DNA of 64,000 nucleotides. Source: an uncultured Nonlabens sp. Lineage in GTDB: Bacteria > Bacteroidota > Bacteroidia > Flavobacteriales > Flavobacteriaceae. How positions within the stretch are numbered: position 1 is the first letter of the stretch; each line of letters opens with the position of its first letter. Below are positions 39,221 to 48,239 of this stretch, piece by piece. The position numbers and the translations under genes were made by a program. The notes beneath the pieces are model-generated. The model saw nothing but the letters and a program-made list of their open reading frames with translations, was not told the DNA's origin and made no database searches. The DNA lies in the NCBI GenBank assembly GCA_947491755.1, contig CANLKV010000004.1, positions 62,001-126,000 of the forward strand, given 5' to 3'.

Positions 39221-40333
39221 ATGTCAACACAAGCGATCACCATACTATCCCCTGGACGCATTAATCTTATTGGGGAACATATAGACTATAATGGCGGCCA
39301 TGTGCTGCCTGCTTCTATTGACAAAAAAATAAAACTTCAATTTGAATCTGCATCTGATGACACCATTACGATACAATCGTTAGATTATGACACGTCAATA
39401 GAAATCCAGGTAGGATATTTTGCAAAAAGTACTGTCGAGTGGGAAAATTACGTCCTGGGTGTATTGCATTACATTGATCGATTGCGTCCTACCATGCTTA
39501 CAGGTTTTAAATGCAGTATTACAAGTGATCTACCAGCAGGCTCTGGATTAAGCTCTTCGGCTGCTCTTTCTTGCGGTATGGCTACAGGTATAAATGAATG
39601 GTTCCAGCTGGGTCTTACTGATCTAGAGATAATGGAAATTGCTCGCAAGGCAGAGCATAACTATGTAGGTACCATGTGTGGTATCATGGATCAATTTGCA
39701 GTAGTAAAAGGGCAGCAGGATCAACTGATTTTGCTAGACTGCAAAGACCATAGCTATGAATACATCCCTGCACAATGGAATGCTTATAAAATTGTATTGC
39801 TCAACACAAACATCTCCCATAATCTAGCTAGCAGTGCTTACAATGAACGTCGCAGGGAATGTGAGAAGGCGCTTGAAATTATCAACTCCTTAGGCCATTC
39901 CTATAAGTTTTTGTGCGAGGTACCCCTGGAAGTACTTCATAGTTTTAAGGAACACTTTGAAACGAGTACCTATACAAAAGCAAAATTTGTGATTGAAGAA
40001 AATCAGCGTACACTGCTTGCAGCATCGGTTCTTAAAGATGGTAATTTAAAAACATTAGGAGAATTGATGTATCGGTCACATCAAGGGTTGAGTAATGAAT
40101 ATCAAGTAAGTTGTTTAGAGCTGGACTTTCTAGTAAACTATACCGAAGATTTAGACCATGTGCTGGGAAGCCGTATGATGGGTGGTGGTTTCGGCGGTTG
40201 TACTATAAATCTAGTTCATGAAAATTTTATTGATGCCTTTATAGAGAATGCTAGTACTGCCTATCAATCTCAATTTGGTATAACATTAACCCCTATAATC
40301 ACCGTAATCAATGACGGTGTCAAAATGATCTAA
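39221..40333 (+). CDS. galK: Galactokinase
   Basis: A 370-residue GHMP kinase. The galactokinase signature GRINLIGEHIDYNGG is at residues 12-26, the ATP-binding GSGLSSSAA at 107-115, and MMGGGFGGCTINLV near the C-terminus is the third GHMP motif. It phosphorylates alpha-D-galactose at C1. It starts 6 bases after the permease and is followed 2 bases later by galT, making the Leloir part of this otherwise rhamnose-directed operon. Length and motifs are normal. Confidence 0.95.
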   Translation: MSTQAITILSPGRINLIGEHIDYNGGHVLPASIDKKIKLQFESASDDTITIQSLDYDTSIEIQVGYFAKSTVEWENYVLGVLHYIDRLRPTMLTGFKCSITSDLPAGSGLSSSAALSCGMATGINEWFQLGLTDLEIMEIARKAEHNYVGTMCGIMDQFAVVKGQQDQLILLDCKDHSYEYIPAQWNAYKIVLLNTNISHNLASSAYNERRRECEKALEIINSLGHSYKFLCEVPLEVLHSFKEHFETSTYTKAKFVIEENQRTLLAASVLKDGNLKTLGELMYRSHQGLSNEYQVSCLELDFLVNYTEDLDHVLGSRMMGGGFGGCTINLVHENFIDAFIENASTAYQSQFGITLTPIITVINDGVKMI

Positions 40334-40335
40334 CT

Positions 40336-41373
40336 ATGGATATCAACACAGGCGTTCATAAAAGACTTAATATTTTAACGGGTGAGTGGGTTCTTGTCTC
40401 CCCACATCGTACCAAACGCCCCTGGCAGGGAAAAAGAGACCAGTCAGCCGCCCTGCCGCAAGTAAAACACGATCCAGAATGTTACTTGTGCCCAGGAAAC
40501 ACAAGAGCAAGTGGCGATGTAAATCCAGAATATACAGAGACTTACAGCTTTACTAATGATTTTAGTGCGTTGACTATGGATCACCCACCGCAACGGGAAG
40601 AGAAAAATCACCTAATTGCGCAAAGTGAGCAAGGTATGTGCAAGGTGATATGCTTTTCTCCTGATCACTCATTGACTCTACCACTCATGCCAGTAGCAGA
40701 TATTGTTAAGGTTGTCCAATTATGGAAGCATGAGTATCTTACATTAGGGGCAAAACCAGAGATCAATCATGTACAAATATTTGAAAACAAAGGAGCTGTC
40801 ATGGGATGTAGTAACCCGCATCCCCATGGTCAAATATGGTCCCAGGCCACCATACCCGGTACTGTGATGAAAAAGCAGAAAAATCAAGAAGAATACTACA
40901 ATAAACATGGACATAGCTTACTTGAAAGTTATTTGCAGCAAGAACTCGAATTGGATCAACGCATTTTGTACAAAAACGAGCATTTTGTAGCTCTTATTCC
41001 TTACTGGGCGGTCTGGCCGTATGAGGTCATGATTGCCCCCATCAATCAATTGCAACATATAGGACAATTATCAAAAGAGCAAGAGCTGGCTTATGCACAA
41101 GCAATAAAAGCAATTACAATCATGTACGATAATCTTTTTGAGACATCGTTCCCCTACTCTGCTGGGATTCATCAAGCCCCCACTGATGGAGAGCAGCATG
41201 ATGAGTGGCACTTTCATATGTCTTTCTATCCACCACTATTACGGTCTGCGGAGGTCAAGAAATTTATGGTAGGTTATGAAATGTTTGCAGACCCACAGAG
41301 AGATATTACCGCAGAACAAGCAGCAGAAAATTTAAAAAAATTGCCTGAGACTCATTATTCTCAAATCCAATAA
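40336..41373 (+). CDS. galT: Galactose-1-phosphate uridylyltransferase
   Basis: A 345-residue HIT-superfamily enzyme. The active-site HPH lies in NPHPHGQIWSQ (His 162 and His 164), and CYLCPGN near residue 50 provides zinc ligands as in E. coli GalT. It exchanges UMP between UDP-glucose and galactose-1-phosphate. It is the last gene of the operon, followed by a strong terminator. No galE (UDP-galactose 4-epimerase) is in the window, so that step must be encoded elsewhere. Confidence 0.95.
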   Translation: MDINTGVHKRLNILTGEWVLVSPHRTKRPWQGKRDQSAALPQVKHDPECYLCPGNTRASGDVNPEYTETYSFTNDFSALTMDHPPQREEKNHLIAQSEQGMCKVICFSPDHSLTLPLMPVADIVKVVQLWKHEYLTLGAKPEINHVQIFENKGAVMGCSNPHPHGQIWSQATIPGTVMKKQKNQEEYYNKHGHSLLESYLQQELELDQRILYKNEHFVALIPYWAVWPYEVMIAPINQLQHIGQLSKEQELAYAQAIKAITIMYDNLFETSFPYSAGIHQAPTDGEQHDEWHFHMSFYPPLLRSAEVKKFMVGYEMFADPQRDITAEQAAENLKKLPETHYSQIQ

Positions 41374-41403
41374 CAACTCATATCCCTCAAAATTGAATCG
41401 AGT

Positions 41404-41432
41404 AAAGGCCAGCAGTAGCTGGCCTTTATTTT
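41404..41432. terminator. Terminator between convergent galT and sodium/sugar symporter genes
   Basis: Perfect 10-base arms AAAGGCCAGC (41404-41413) and GCTGGCCTTT (41418-41427) with an AGTA loop and a T-rich tail on the plus strand. The A residues on the 5' arm allow some function for the opposite strand too. Confidence 0.9.
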
Positions 41433-41452
41433 ATATAGTATATAACAACTGC

Positions 41453-43099
41453 TTATGCAAAGTAGACGTATATCCCTATCACTACAATACAAATTGCTAT
41501 TCCAGCCTGTTTAACATACCTCCATGGAGTAATATCCACTTGTTCTGTATAAGTAGCAATGTATGGAGTCGAGCTGGGTATTATTTTACCTATCAGCCAC
41601 ATGATTAGTAGGTTGGTAACAAATAGTATGGCCATAATATCAAGAAAGTGTGGATAAGCTTGTGCCTCTATTAATTTAAGTTCTGCAAGGTCTGTTATTC
41701 CAGAAGCAGCTGCATTATCTAGAGCGGTCTCTACAAAATAAGGCTGAAGGAAAAACTGACTCACGATATACAACAAACACCCTGACAACAGACCAATTTT
41801 AGCAGCAATTGCTGGTACACGCTTTGTCAAATAACCTATAACGATAATGGATAAAATGGGTATGCTGTATATTCCATTTATTTCTTGCAAATAATCAAAT
41901 AAACTACCTGCCTTTTCAATAAGCGGCGCAATAAACATTGCTGCTATCGCTAGAAATACACCAAAAGTTTTTCCATATTTTACTACAGTTGATTCTGGGG
42001 CACTTTTATTAATATGCTCTTTATAAATATCAATACCAAACAAGGTGACTGAACTGTTTAAAACGCTATTAAATGAACTAAGTATAGCTCCAAAAAGTAC
42101 CGCAGCAAAAAAGCCTACTAGACTAGGTGGTAATACCTTTTTGACAATCATAGGATAAGCACTATCTGCTGTTTCTAGACCACCAGCAAAAACATGGTAG
42201 GCAATTAACCCTGGAAGTACCACAATTATAGGTCCTAGTATTTTAATAAATGAGGCCAGTAAAAGTCCTTTTTGTCCCTCTTTTAAGTTGACTGCAGCCA
42301 GTGCTCGTTGTATAATTTGTTGATTGGTCCCCCAGTAAAATAGCTGCACCAGCATCATTCCAGTAAATATGGTGTAGAATGGTACAGGATCTGTCGGGCC
42401 ACCCATGGATTTAAATTTTTCTGGATGTTCTGCTGTAAGTGTGTGCAAACCCTCTAGCATATTACCATCCCCTATATACATCAAACCAAAAATGGGTATC
42501 AGTAAGCCACCTACCAATAAACCTATAGCATTGATAGAATCTGAAACCGCTACCGCTTTCAAACCACCAAAAACCGCATAAACCGAACCTATTATCCCTA
42601 TCCCCCATACGCAAATCCAGATTGATTCTGTTTGTGTTACATCTAGTAACGCAGGAATATCAAACATCCCGCTAATTGCCACAGACCCACTGTAGAGAAT
42701 TACAGGTAATAAGACTACCACATAGCCGGTAAGAAATAAGGCTGACGTAAGGGTCTTTGTAGCCACGTCAAAACGATTAGCCAAAAACTGTGGTATGGTG
42801 GTAAGCCCCTCTTTCAAATATTTAGGTAGTAAAAAAATCGCTGTAAAAACCATCGCCACAGCAGCTAGCGTCTCCCAGACCATTACCGACAATCCACTCT
42901 CATATGCTGATCCATTAAGACCTACAATTTGCTCTGTAGAAAGGTTAGTCAACAATAAAGAACCCGCAATGACACCCGCTGTCAGACTGCGTCCGCCTAA
43001 AAAGTAGCCGTCTGAGGTACTCTCTTTTGTTTTTCTTGTTTTGAAATATGAGATTAAAGCTACCAGTAAGGTAAAGCCCGCAAAAGCTAATAGTTGCAT
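41453..43099 (-). CDS. Sodium:solute symporter, SGLT-like (probable galactose/glucose uptake)
   Basis: A 548-residue SSS-family transporter with about 14 helices. YFLGGRSLTAGVIAGSLLLTNLSTEQIVGLNGSAYESGLSV matches the sodium/galactose symporter (vSGLT) type, including the LSTEQ segment; LFYWGTNQQIIQRALAA is the conserved sugar-site region. It imports a monosaccharide with sodium. The next gene, 10 bases upstream in the same operon, is an aldose 1-epimerase, and galK/galT lie convergently, so galactose is the likely cargo. Confidence 0.87.
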   Translation of the reverse strand: MQLLAFAGFTLLVALISYFKTRKTKESTSDGYFLGGRSLTAGVIAGSLLLTNLSTEQIVGLNGSAYESGLSVMVWETLAAVAMVFTAIFLLPKYLKEGLTTIPQFLANRFDVATKTLTSALFLTGYVVVLLPVILYSGSVAISGMFDIPALLDVTQTESIWICVWGIGIIGSVYAVFGGLKAVAVSDSINAIGLLVGGLLIPIFGLMYIGDGNMLEGLHTLTAEHPEKFKSMGGPTDPVPFYTIFTGMMLVQLFYWGTNQQIIQRALAAVNLKEGQKGLLLASFIKILGPIIVVLPGLIAYHVFAGGLETADSAYPMIVKKVLPPSLVGFFAAVLFGAILSSFNSVLNSSVTLFGIDIYKEHINKSAPESTVVKYGKTFGVFLAIAAMFIAPLIEKAGSLFDYLQEINGIYSIPILSIIVIGYLTKRVPAIAAKIGLLSGCLLYIVSQFFLQPYFVETALDNAAASGITDLAELKLIEAQAYPHFLDIMAILFVTNLLIMWLIGKIIPSSTPYIATYTEQVDITPWRYVKQAGIAICIVVIGIYVYFA

Positions 43100-43109
43100 A
43101 GGTTGATGT

Positions 43110-44006
43110 TTAATTTATTTTATGTGTTAAGAGTAAGTCCCAGGTAATGCTATAATCTTTGCCGGCATCCAGCACCTGCAAACCGTGAGAATTATTGAAA
43201 CTATTAGAAATACCAGTTACTGGCTCTATGGCGATAGTATCTGATACTGGTGGGGTATAAAATTGTAAATACTTATATCTATCTGTACTTGTGATTGTCA
43301 ACTCGTACTGTGGTGTATCAAACACAATGGGATCATCTTGCAAGCCATAACAATCGTCTAGATCGACCGCCTCTAGTGACTCCATGACTCTTTTATAATG
43401 AGTGGCGACACTGGTTGTAATAAGTCGTGAATCTGTCTCTATTTTTGTACTACTATCAAAAATCAACTGGCTCGACTTGAGGTTACTGCTTTTAAAATAA
43501 GGGTGCCATCCAATAGTAAACGGAAATGCTTTGCTATCTTGATTTTCTACCTCGACCTTTAAAGAAAGTCCTTTGTCATGTAGCAAATAGATAAGTTTGA
43601 TTGCATAAAAGTAGGGAAAACCTATGTCTGGAAACTTAGTCTGGTATCTCAAGGTCACGGTAGCGTTCTCGTGCGTCGCCTGTGACTGTAAAATCTCAAA
43701 TTGTTTATTGTAAGTTAAACCGTGCAGTGCACAGTTATTACTTTTTTCATTAATGTTTAAGTGGTATTCGCTTTCGCGAAAGCGGTACACTCCATCTTCA
43801 ATCCGGTTAGCAAATGGAAATAAAACCGCACCAGCATACGTATCTTGATAAGTTAAAGGATCTACGTTTGAAATAACTTCTACCTGTTGAGAGTGCCACG
43901 AGTGAATACGACCTCCCTGGGTTGCATCTATTAAAACTACTTGTTGATCATTACTCAATTCTAATAATCCTGAGGTAGTCTGTGACGGGTCTTTAATTTG
44001 ATACAC
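43110..44006 (-). CDS. Aldose 1-epimerase (galactose mutarotase family)
   Basis: A 298-residue protein with the mutarotase fold. FPFANRIEDGVYRF, NNCALHGLTY (catalytic His), FTIGWHPYF (second His) and a C-terminal TIAIEPVTGISNSFNN (catalytic Glu) are family landmarks. It converts beta- to alpha-galactose so that galactokinase can act. It shares an operon with the sodium/sugar symporter. A palindrome copy is read in a different frame here (RFRES). Family members can act on glucose or other aldoses, so the symbol galM is not assigned. Confidence 0.86.
   Translation of the reverse strand: MYQIKDPSQTTSGLLELSNDQQVVLIDATQGGRIHSWHSQQVEVISNVDPLTYQDTYAGAVLFPFANRIEDGVYRFRESEYHLNINEKSNNCALHGLTYNKQFEILQSQATHENATVTLRYQTKFPDIGFPYFYAIKLIYLLHDKGLSLKVEVENQDSKAFPFTIGWHPYFKSSNLKSSQLIFDSSTKIETDSRLITTSVATHYKRVMESLEAVDLDDCYGLQDDPIVFDTPQYELTITSTDRYKYLQFYTPPVSDTIAIEPVTGISNSFNNSHGLQVLDAGKDYSITWDLLLTHKIN
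43769..43784. repeat. Perfect palindrome copy in the aldose epimerase gene (encodes RFRES)
   Basis: CGCTTTCGCGAAAGCG, on the minus-strand gene, read in the frame giving Arg-Phe-Arg-Glu-Ser rather than AFAKA. Confidence 0.95.
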
Positions 44007-44093
44007 TTTTTAACAACTAATATTTATGATCTAGACACCAGTACCTGGCAACCTAACAAATATGGTTGATAAATATAAACAAACTGACCTGTA

Positions 44094-44105
44094 GTTACCC
44101 GTTTG
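44094..44105 (-). promoter_or_regulatory. ACTACAGGTCAG, weak relative of the PUL operator motif
   Basis: On the minus strand, 87-99 bases upstream of the epimerase start. It differs at one of 12 positions from the site before the GH43 gene and shares only TACAGG with the stronger sites. Confidence 0.2.
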
Positions 44106-44275
44106 CCACATGATCCTAACAAACGTCTACTCTCAACAGACAAACCGTTATTGACAAGAATCATACAGCCATCATAAATGATAGACTCATTTAATTTTAT
44201 TACTACAACATAAAACGCATAAGTGCCTGTGTATTAACGTCATCTTTTTACCTGTTAGCTATCTGTAATCGCAAA

Positions 44276-44665
44276 TTAAAGATCTACACCGGCGTCATTG
44301 AGGGTTTTTCTGGCCCATGCAATAGCATCTTCAACAGTATGAGTTACGTAAAATGCTTTTTTATAGAATTGAGCCTCGTACTGAGCCGTTTTCTTTGCTA
44401 GCTCTCCCTTGACTATCATACACATCCCTATTAAGTTTTCGATTTTGGAAGTTTCCGTATAGGTCAATGGACTTACATTGTAGGAAAAAGTGCGGTTTGA
44501 TATGTAAACCATTTTGCGACCCTGGAAGTGCTTACTTAATATTTGTTTGAGCTCGCTATTGTTTTCTGGGAGCAATACCACACCATCGCGTACTTGATTA
44601 ATGATGAAGTTTTCAAAAACAAAAACTTCGGCATAAGAAAGGTCGTAATAACGTATAGGTTTCAT
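44276..44665 (-). CDS. Conserved-looking small protein, possibly SpoIIAA/STAS-like
   Basis: A 129-residue cytoplasmic protein without signal peptide or membrane helix. It begins KPIRYYDLSYAEVFVFENFIINQVRDG and contains an alternating strand/helix pattern (GRKMVYISNRTFSYNVSPLTY, KAFYVTHTVEDAIAWARKTL). That pattern resembles the STAS/SEC14-like SpoIIAA fold seen in many small flavobacterial proteins, but I cannot confirm the family. It diverges from a response-regulator gene; no functional link is visible. Convergence with other genes, codon use and length look normal for a real gene. Confidence 0.7.
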   Translation of the reverse strand: MKPIRYYDLSYAEVFVFENFIINQVRDGVVLLPENNSELKQILSKHFQGRKMVYISNRTFSYNVSPLTYTETSKIENLIGMCMIVKGELAKKTAQYEAQFYKKAFYVTHTVEDAIAWARKTLNDAGVDL

Positions 44666-45007
44666 AATTGCGGTTCATCAGTCATCAAAGTTGGAAAGAA
44701 TATCCGAATAAAAATTGATATTCAATATTCTTTTTGCTCCCATAAAGTAGGATAAATTGATCGCCCTTCTGTTACATAACGATGAATCATTAACTCCTCA
44801 CTATAAGATTAACCTATTGTTAATCCTTTGTTTTTCAGTGACTTTAGGACATAAAAATGATTTTACAAAAAGTTTAAATAAGATATTTAAGTTGTAAGAA
44901 TATTTTTTAGTTTTAAGGAAAATCAGAATAGGCGTACACCCGATAATTGACCAAAATAACTATAAAGTGTTCAATGAGGATTTTAAGAATTATAAATATG
45001 GGTAATC
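44666..45007. other. 342-base divergent intergenic region
   Basis: Between the small STAS-like gene (minus) and the response regulator (plus). AT-rich, with no ORF, RNA gene or palindrome copy. It must hold both promoters, but no convincing TAnnTTTG box with a paired -33 element was found. Confidence 0.5.
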
Positions 45008-45427
45008 ATGAAACCTAGCTGTTTAATTGTTTGTCTTGTAGATGATGACGAGATCTATCGTTATGGGTTTAAACGTACCATCATCAAGTCAAAAATAGCT
45101 GCCAAGGTGGAGCTCTTCAATGATGGGCAGCAAGCGCTTAATTTTTATGAAGACAATTTGAACAATCCACAGGTGCTACCAGATGTGATTTTTCTGGATT
45201 TAAACATGCCCGTCATGGATGGTTTTCAGTTCATTGAGGAATTCAAAAAGATACAAACACGATTAGATAAAAAGGTGCGTATTTATATGGTATCCTCTTC
45301 CATCAATCCAGCCGATATCGAAAGGGCGTTAAAAACAGAGGGGTTGACAGATTATCTAGTAAAACCTGTGCATGAAAATCAATTGATAAAAATTATAGAA
45401 GGAGCAAATTTGAAAGGTAAACGTTAA
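45008..45427 (+). CDS. Single-domain CheY-like response regulator
   Basis: A 139-residue receiver domain with no output domain. The acidic pocket is VDDDE (residues 11-15), the phospho-acceptor is Asp 64 in IFLDLNMPVMDG, the switch residue lies in MVSSS, and the conserved Lys is in YLVKPVHE. Such proteins relay phosphate from a histidine kinase to a partner protein; no kinase is encoded nearby. The following metal-type operon starts only 40 bases downstream but has its own -7 box, so co-transcription is uncertain. Confidence 0.9.
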   Translation: MKPSCLIVCLVDDDEIYRYGFKRTIIKSKIAAKVELFNDGQQALNFYEDNLNNPQVLPDVIFLDLNMPVMDGFQFIEEFKKIQTRLDKKVRIYMVSSSINPADIERALKTEGLTDYLVKPVHENQLIKIIEGANLKGKR

Positions 45428-45432
45428 AGAGA

Positions 45433-45463
45433 TTTACAAATTATTATACATACAGTATCTTTG
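45433..45463 (+). promoter_or_regulatory. Candidate promoter of the five-gene metal-type operon
   Basis: TTTA (45433-45436), 19 bases, then TATCTTTG (45456-45463), matching the Bacteroidota -33/-7 pattern (TTTG / TAnnTTTG). The ATG begins 4 bases after the -7 box, implying a leaderless or very short leader. Confidence 0.6.
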
Positions 45464-45467
45464 TCGT

Positions 45468-45881
45468 ATGAAAAATGGACTGTATAAATTGATATCGATC
45501 ACAATGGCATTATTGCTATTGATGACTACGACGTCGTTTACCATTGCAGTGCATTTTTGTGGGGACACTCTTGTTGATCTAGCTCTTAATGATAAGGCAA
45601 ACAGTTGCAGTATGCAATCTGTCGATCTTGAGATGCAGGATCTTATGCGTGACATGGGATGTTGCAACGATCATCAGATATTATCAACTGGTGACCATGA
45701 TCTTCTCAAATCTCAATCGACAAACGAGATTCCAGCACCATTTGCCGTCATTCCGGTAGCCATATCTGTACCTGATTATGACGTCTACTATCGCAGTTTT
45801 ATCGACGGACTTTTTGTAAAAGAAATTCCGCCGCTGCCGCGAGAACCTTTATTTATTCTTCACGATTCTTTTTTGATTTAG
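45468..45881 (+). CDS. Small exported Cys-rich protein, HYC_CC_PP-like
   Basis: A 137-residue protein with an N-terminal signal peptide or anchor (residues 1-27). It has the order of motifs that gives the HYC_CC_PP family its name: His-Phe-Cys (HFCG, Cys 31), a CC pair (MGCCNDH, Cys 65-66) and a C-terminal PPLPREPLFILHDSFLI, plus Cys 47. Function of the family is unknown to me; the conserved thiols and His suggest metal binding. It opens an operon with an HMA-domain protein and a permease, supporting a metal role. The start is fixed by the -7 box 4 bases upstream. Confidence 0.82.
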   Translation: MKNGLYKLISITMALLLLMTTTSFTIAVHFCGDTLVDLALNDKANSCSMQSVDLEMQDLMRDMGCCNDHQILSTGDHDLLKSQSTNEIPAPFAVIPVAISVPDYDVYYRSFIDGLFVKEIPPLPREPLFILHDSFLI

Positions 45882-45953
45882 AGCGATTATTACTTTTCAC
45901 AGGGTGCGATACCGCACCACAACGTCAAGTTAATAATTAATTTATATCAATCC

Positions 45954-46718
45954 ATGAAATACTTTTTAAGTGTGGCTTGTGTGATTTTCGCTTTCGCGAA
46001 AGCGTACTCACAAGGACCACCTATAACTGCCGATAAACCTATAATGCTAGGTGGCAAAAGCTTTACAACAAAAACATTAACTGAGATAAGAAATACAGAG
46101 CGCGGGACAGCTATATATGCACCGCTGATGCTGCATTATCTCCCTACATCCAACAGCCTGGTAGCAGTGCATGTTCCCTATCTTAATTATGACCTGCAGG
46201 ATGCTACTGGTAATGCGCTAGCAGATGTAAAAATCCTGGGAAAATACCAGTTTTATCGTAAGGATGGAACCGGAAAAACCTTTAGAGTCGTAGCCAAAAC
46301 ATTACAAACGCTACCCACAGGAAAGGAGCTTGATCTTATCGATCTAAGTACGGGTAAGTATAGCGGTTACTATGGTATAGTATCTGGTCTGGAAACCTTA
46401 AAATATGGCATCTCTGCCGAGGCTGGTTACAACTGGATGCCAGATGGTACGCTAGATGAATTTAGAACCAAGTTAGGTTTTGGGCTGCCACTTCTTAAAC
46501 CGCAATATCCTAATAAACAACTCAACCTGTATTTTGAGTACACCAGCTCCTGGATTCATGAGCGTGACTGGTATCAATTGTTATATGCACAAGGCATTCA
46601 ATATGCATTGAAAAATGTGACATTTGACCTAGCGCTACAATTACCTCTAGTACAAGAGGTAGCAGATGGAAGAGCTCTTAATTACAGTTTATTTATAGGA
46701 ACACGTTACACCTTTTAA
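45954..46718 (+). CDS. Predicted outer-membrane beta-barrel protein
   Basis: A 254-residue exported protein. The signal peptide ends near AYSQG (residue ~20) and itself contains AFAKA from a palindrome copy. The remainder is rich in alternating beta strands (LVAVHVPYLNYDLQ, LNLYFEYTSSWIHERDWYQLLY) and ends in RYTF with a C-terminal aromatic residue, typical of outer-membrane barrels of the MetA-like/transporter type. I cannot name the family with certainty. It follows the Cys-rich gene by 72 bases and precedes the HMA gene by 11, so it may form the outer-membrane part of a metal-handling system. Confidence 0.72.
   Translation: MKYFLSVACVIFAFAKAYSQGPPITADKPIMLGGKSFTTKTLTEIRNTERGTAIYAPLMLHYLPTSNSLVAVHVPYLNYDLQDATGNALADVKILGKYQFYRKDGTGKTFRVVAKTLQTLPTGKELDLIDLSTGKYSGYYGIVSGLETLKYGISAEAGYNWMPDGTLDEFRTKLGFGLPLLKPQYPNKQLNLYFEYTSSWIHERDWYQLLYAQGIQYALKNVTFDLALQLPLVQEVADGRALNYSLFIGTRYTF
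45989..46004. repeat. Perfect palindrome copy inside a signal peptide (AFAKA)
   Basis: CGCTTTCGCGAAAGCG encodes AFAKA at residues ~13-17 of the outer-membrane barrel precursor, just before the predicted cleavage site. Confidence 0.95.
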
Positions 46719-46729
46719 AAAATATAATA

Positions 46730-47365
46730 ATGAAAAATATAACAATCATAATGAGCATGGTTATCGGTTTGATGACCTTAAATAGTGCAAATGCACAAAG
46801 CAAAAACAGCATGGACCAATTTGAGATACAAGTAGATGGACTAGGTTGTCCGTTTTGTGCCTACGGTCTTGAAAAAAAGTTCAAAGAATTTAAGGGCATT
46901 AAAAAAGTGGCTATAGATATAGAGACAGGAGATTTCTCTTTTTTATATCCGGCAGAGAAAGCATTAGAAATGCAAACCGTATTAAAACAAGTAGAAAAGG
47001 CCGGTTATACCCCAAATATTGCGGTAATAACAAGAGCTGACGGTAGTGTTGAAACTAATGCTGTTGTTAAAGATGCCATGGCTACAAGCAATTTAACTAC
47101 AACGGATATTTATGTTTATGGAAAATGCGGCATGTGCAAAGCACGCATAGAAAAAGCAGTAAACAACATGAACGGTGTCGCAAATGCGGCCTGGGATGTA
47201 AAAACGAAGCAATTGACCGTTTCTTTTGACTCTGAAATTACATCATTGTCCAATGTTGAAAAAGCAGTGACCGCAGTAGGGCACGATACCAAAAACGAAA
47301 AGGCCTCAACGGCAACCTATGACAACTTACCAGCATGTTGTCTATATAAAAGAGATCTAAAATGA
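46730..47365 (+). CDS. Exported protein with two heavy-metal-associated (HMA) domains
   Basis: A 211-residue protein with a Sec signal peptide (cleavage near ANAQ, residue 23). The first HMA domain has CPFC (Cys 40, Cys 43) in VDGLGCPFCAYGLEKKF, the second CGMC (Cys 133, Cys 136) in YGKCGMCKARIEKAV. A CC pair near the C-terminus (203-204) adds thiols. HMA domains bind soft metals such as Cu(I) or Hg(II); here both would lie in the periplasm rather than in the cytoplasm as in most ATPases. The stop overlaps the next gene's ATG (ATGA), indicating coupled production with the NHL lipoprotein. Confidence 0.9.
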   Translation: MKNITIIMSMVIGLMTLNSANAQSKNSMDQFEIQVDGLGCPFCAYGLEKKFKEFKGIKKVAIDIETGDFSFLYPAEKALEMQTVLKQVEKAGYTPNIAVITRADGSVETNAVVKDAMATSNLTTTDIYVYGKCGMCKARIEKAVNNMNGVANAAWDVKTKQLTVSFDSEITSLSNVEKAVTAVGHDTKNEKASTATYDNLPACCLYKRDLK

Positions 47366-48234
47366 GAAGAATAATAGCTTTACTGACTTTGTTAGGATTT
47401 GTGACTTCATGTCAACCTGACAAGTCCACTCCACAAGAATGGACATACAACAGGACCATTGCTTTGAATGGCGTGAACCCTATAGGAATCACTAGTGATG
47501 GCGATAGGATCTATTTGAGTGATGGTGACCACAACAGGATCATGATACTGGATAAGACGGGTGCGCCACAAGATTCTATAGAAGGTTTTGAACGTCCCAT
47601 GCATATTGATCACGGTGCTGGTATGACTGGAGGATTGTCCGTAAGTATGTCTAGCACAACTAGTAAAAATCTATTGTACATTCCAGAATATGGAACGGAC
47701 TCCATAGCGGTTTTACAAGGTACTAATAAGTATTACCTGTCCATACCAGACTCGCTAGATGCTCCTGGTGGAGTGAGTGTTTTTGAAGACGAGATTGCTA
47801 TCGCCGACTTTTACAATAACAGGGTTTTATTTTATAATGGTGAACAATGGCTTAATATAGGTAAGAAGGGCAGCGAATTAGGAGACTTCAACTACCCCAC
47901 TGACGTACAAATCACTGAAAATAATATCTATGTCGCAGATGCTTACAACAACCGCGGACAGATATTTGATAAAGGTGGTAACGTACTAGGACAATTAGGA
48001 CAAGAAGAAAACATGAATGCCGCTACAGGAATTCATGTTACCAGTGACGAGATTTTCCTTACCGATTTTGAAAATGATCGCATACTCATTTTTAATAAAG
48101 AATTACAGCTCAAACAGATCATTGATAGCAATATTCATAAACCTACAGATGTCTATCTTTTTGAAGGGCAACTATGGGTTACCAATTATCAAAAAGGAGA
48201 ACTTGTCATCTATAAACAAGAAGCAATAAAGTAA
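47362..48234 (+). CDS. NHL-repeat beta-propeller lipoprotein
   Basis: A 290-residue lipoprotein (lipobox VTSC, Cys 17). It contains about six NHL-type repeats such as GITSDGDRIYLSDGDHNRIMIL, VQITENNIYVADAYNNRGQIF and IHVTSDEIFLTDFENDRILIF, predicting a six-bladed propeller. Propellers of this type bind partners rather than catalyse. It overlaps the HMA gene by four bases and precedes the permease gene by five, so it is probably a physical or functional partner of those two. No cysteine cluster is visible in the propeller, so direct metal binding is not suggested. Confidence 0.86.
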   Translation: MRRIIALLTLLGFVTSCQPDKSTPQEWTYNRTIALNGVNPIGITSDGDRIYLSDGDHNRIMILDKTGAPQDSIEGFERPMHIDHGAGMTGGLSVSMSSTTSKNLLYIPEYGTDSIAVLQGTNKYYLSIPDSLDAPGGVSVFEDEIAIADFYNNRVLFYNGEQWLNIGKKGSELGDFNYPTDVQITENNIYVADAYNNRGQIFDKGGNVLGQLGQEENMNAATGIHVTSDEIFLTDFENDRILIFNKELQLKQIIDSNIHKPTDVYLFEGQLWVTNYQKGELVIYKQEAIK

Positions 48235-48239
48235 TATTT

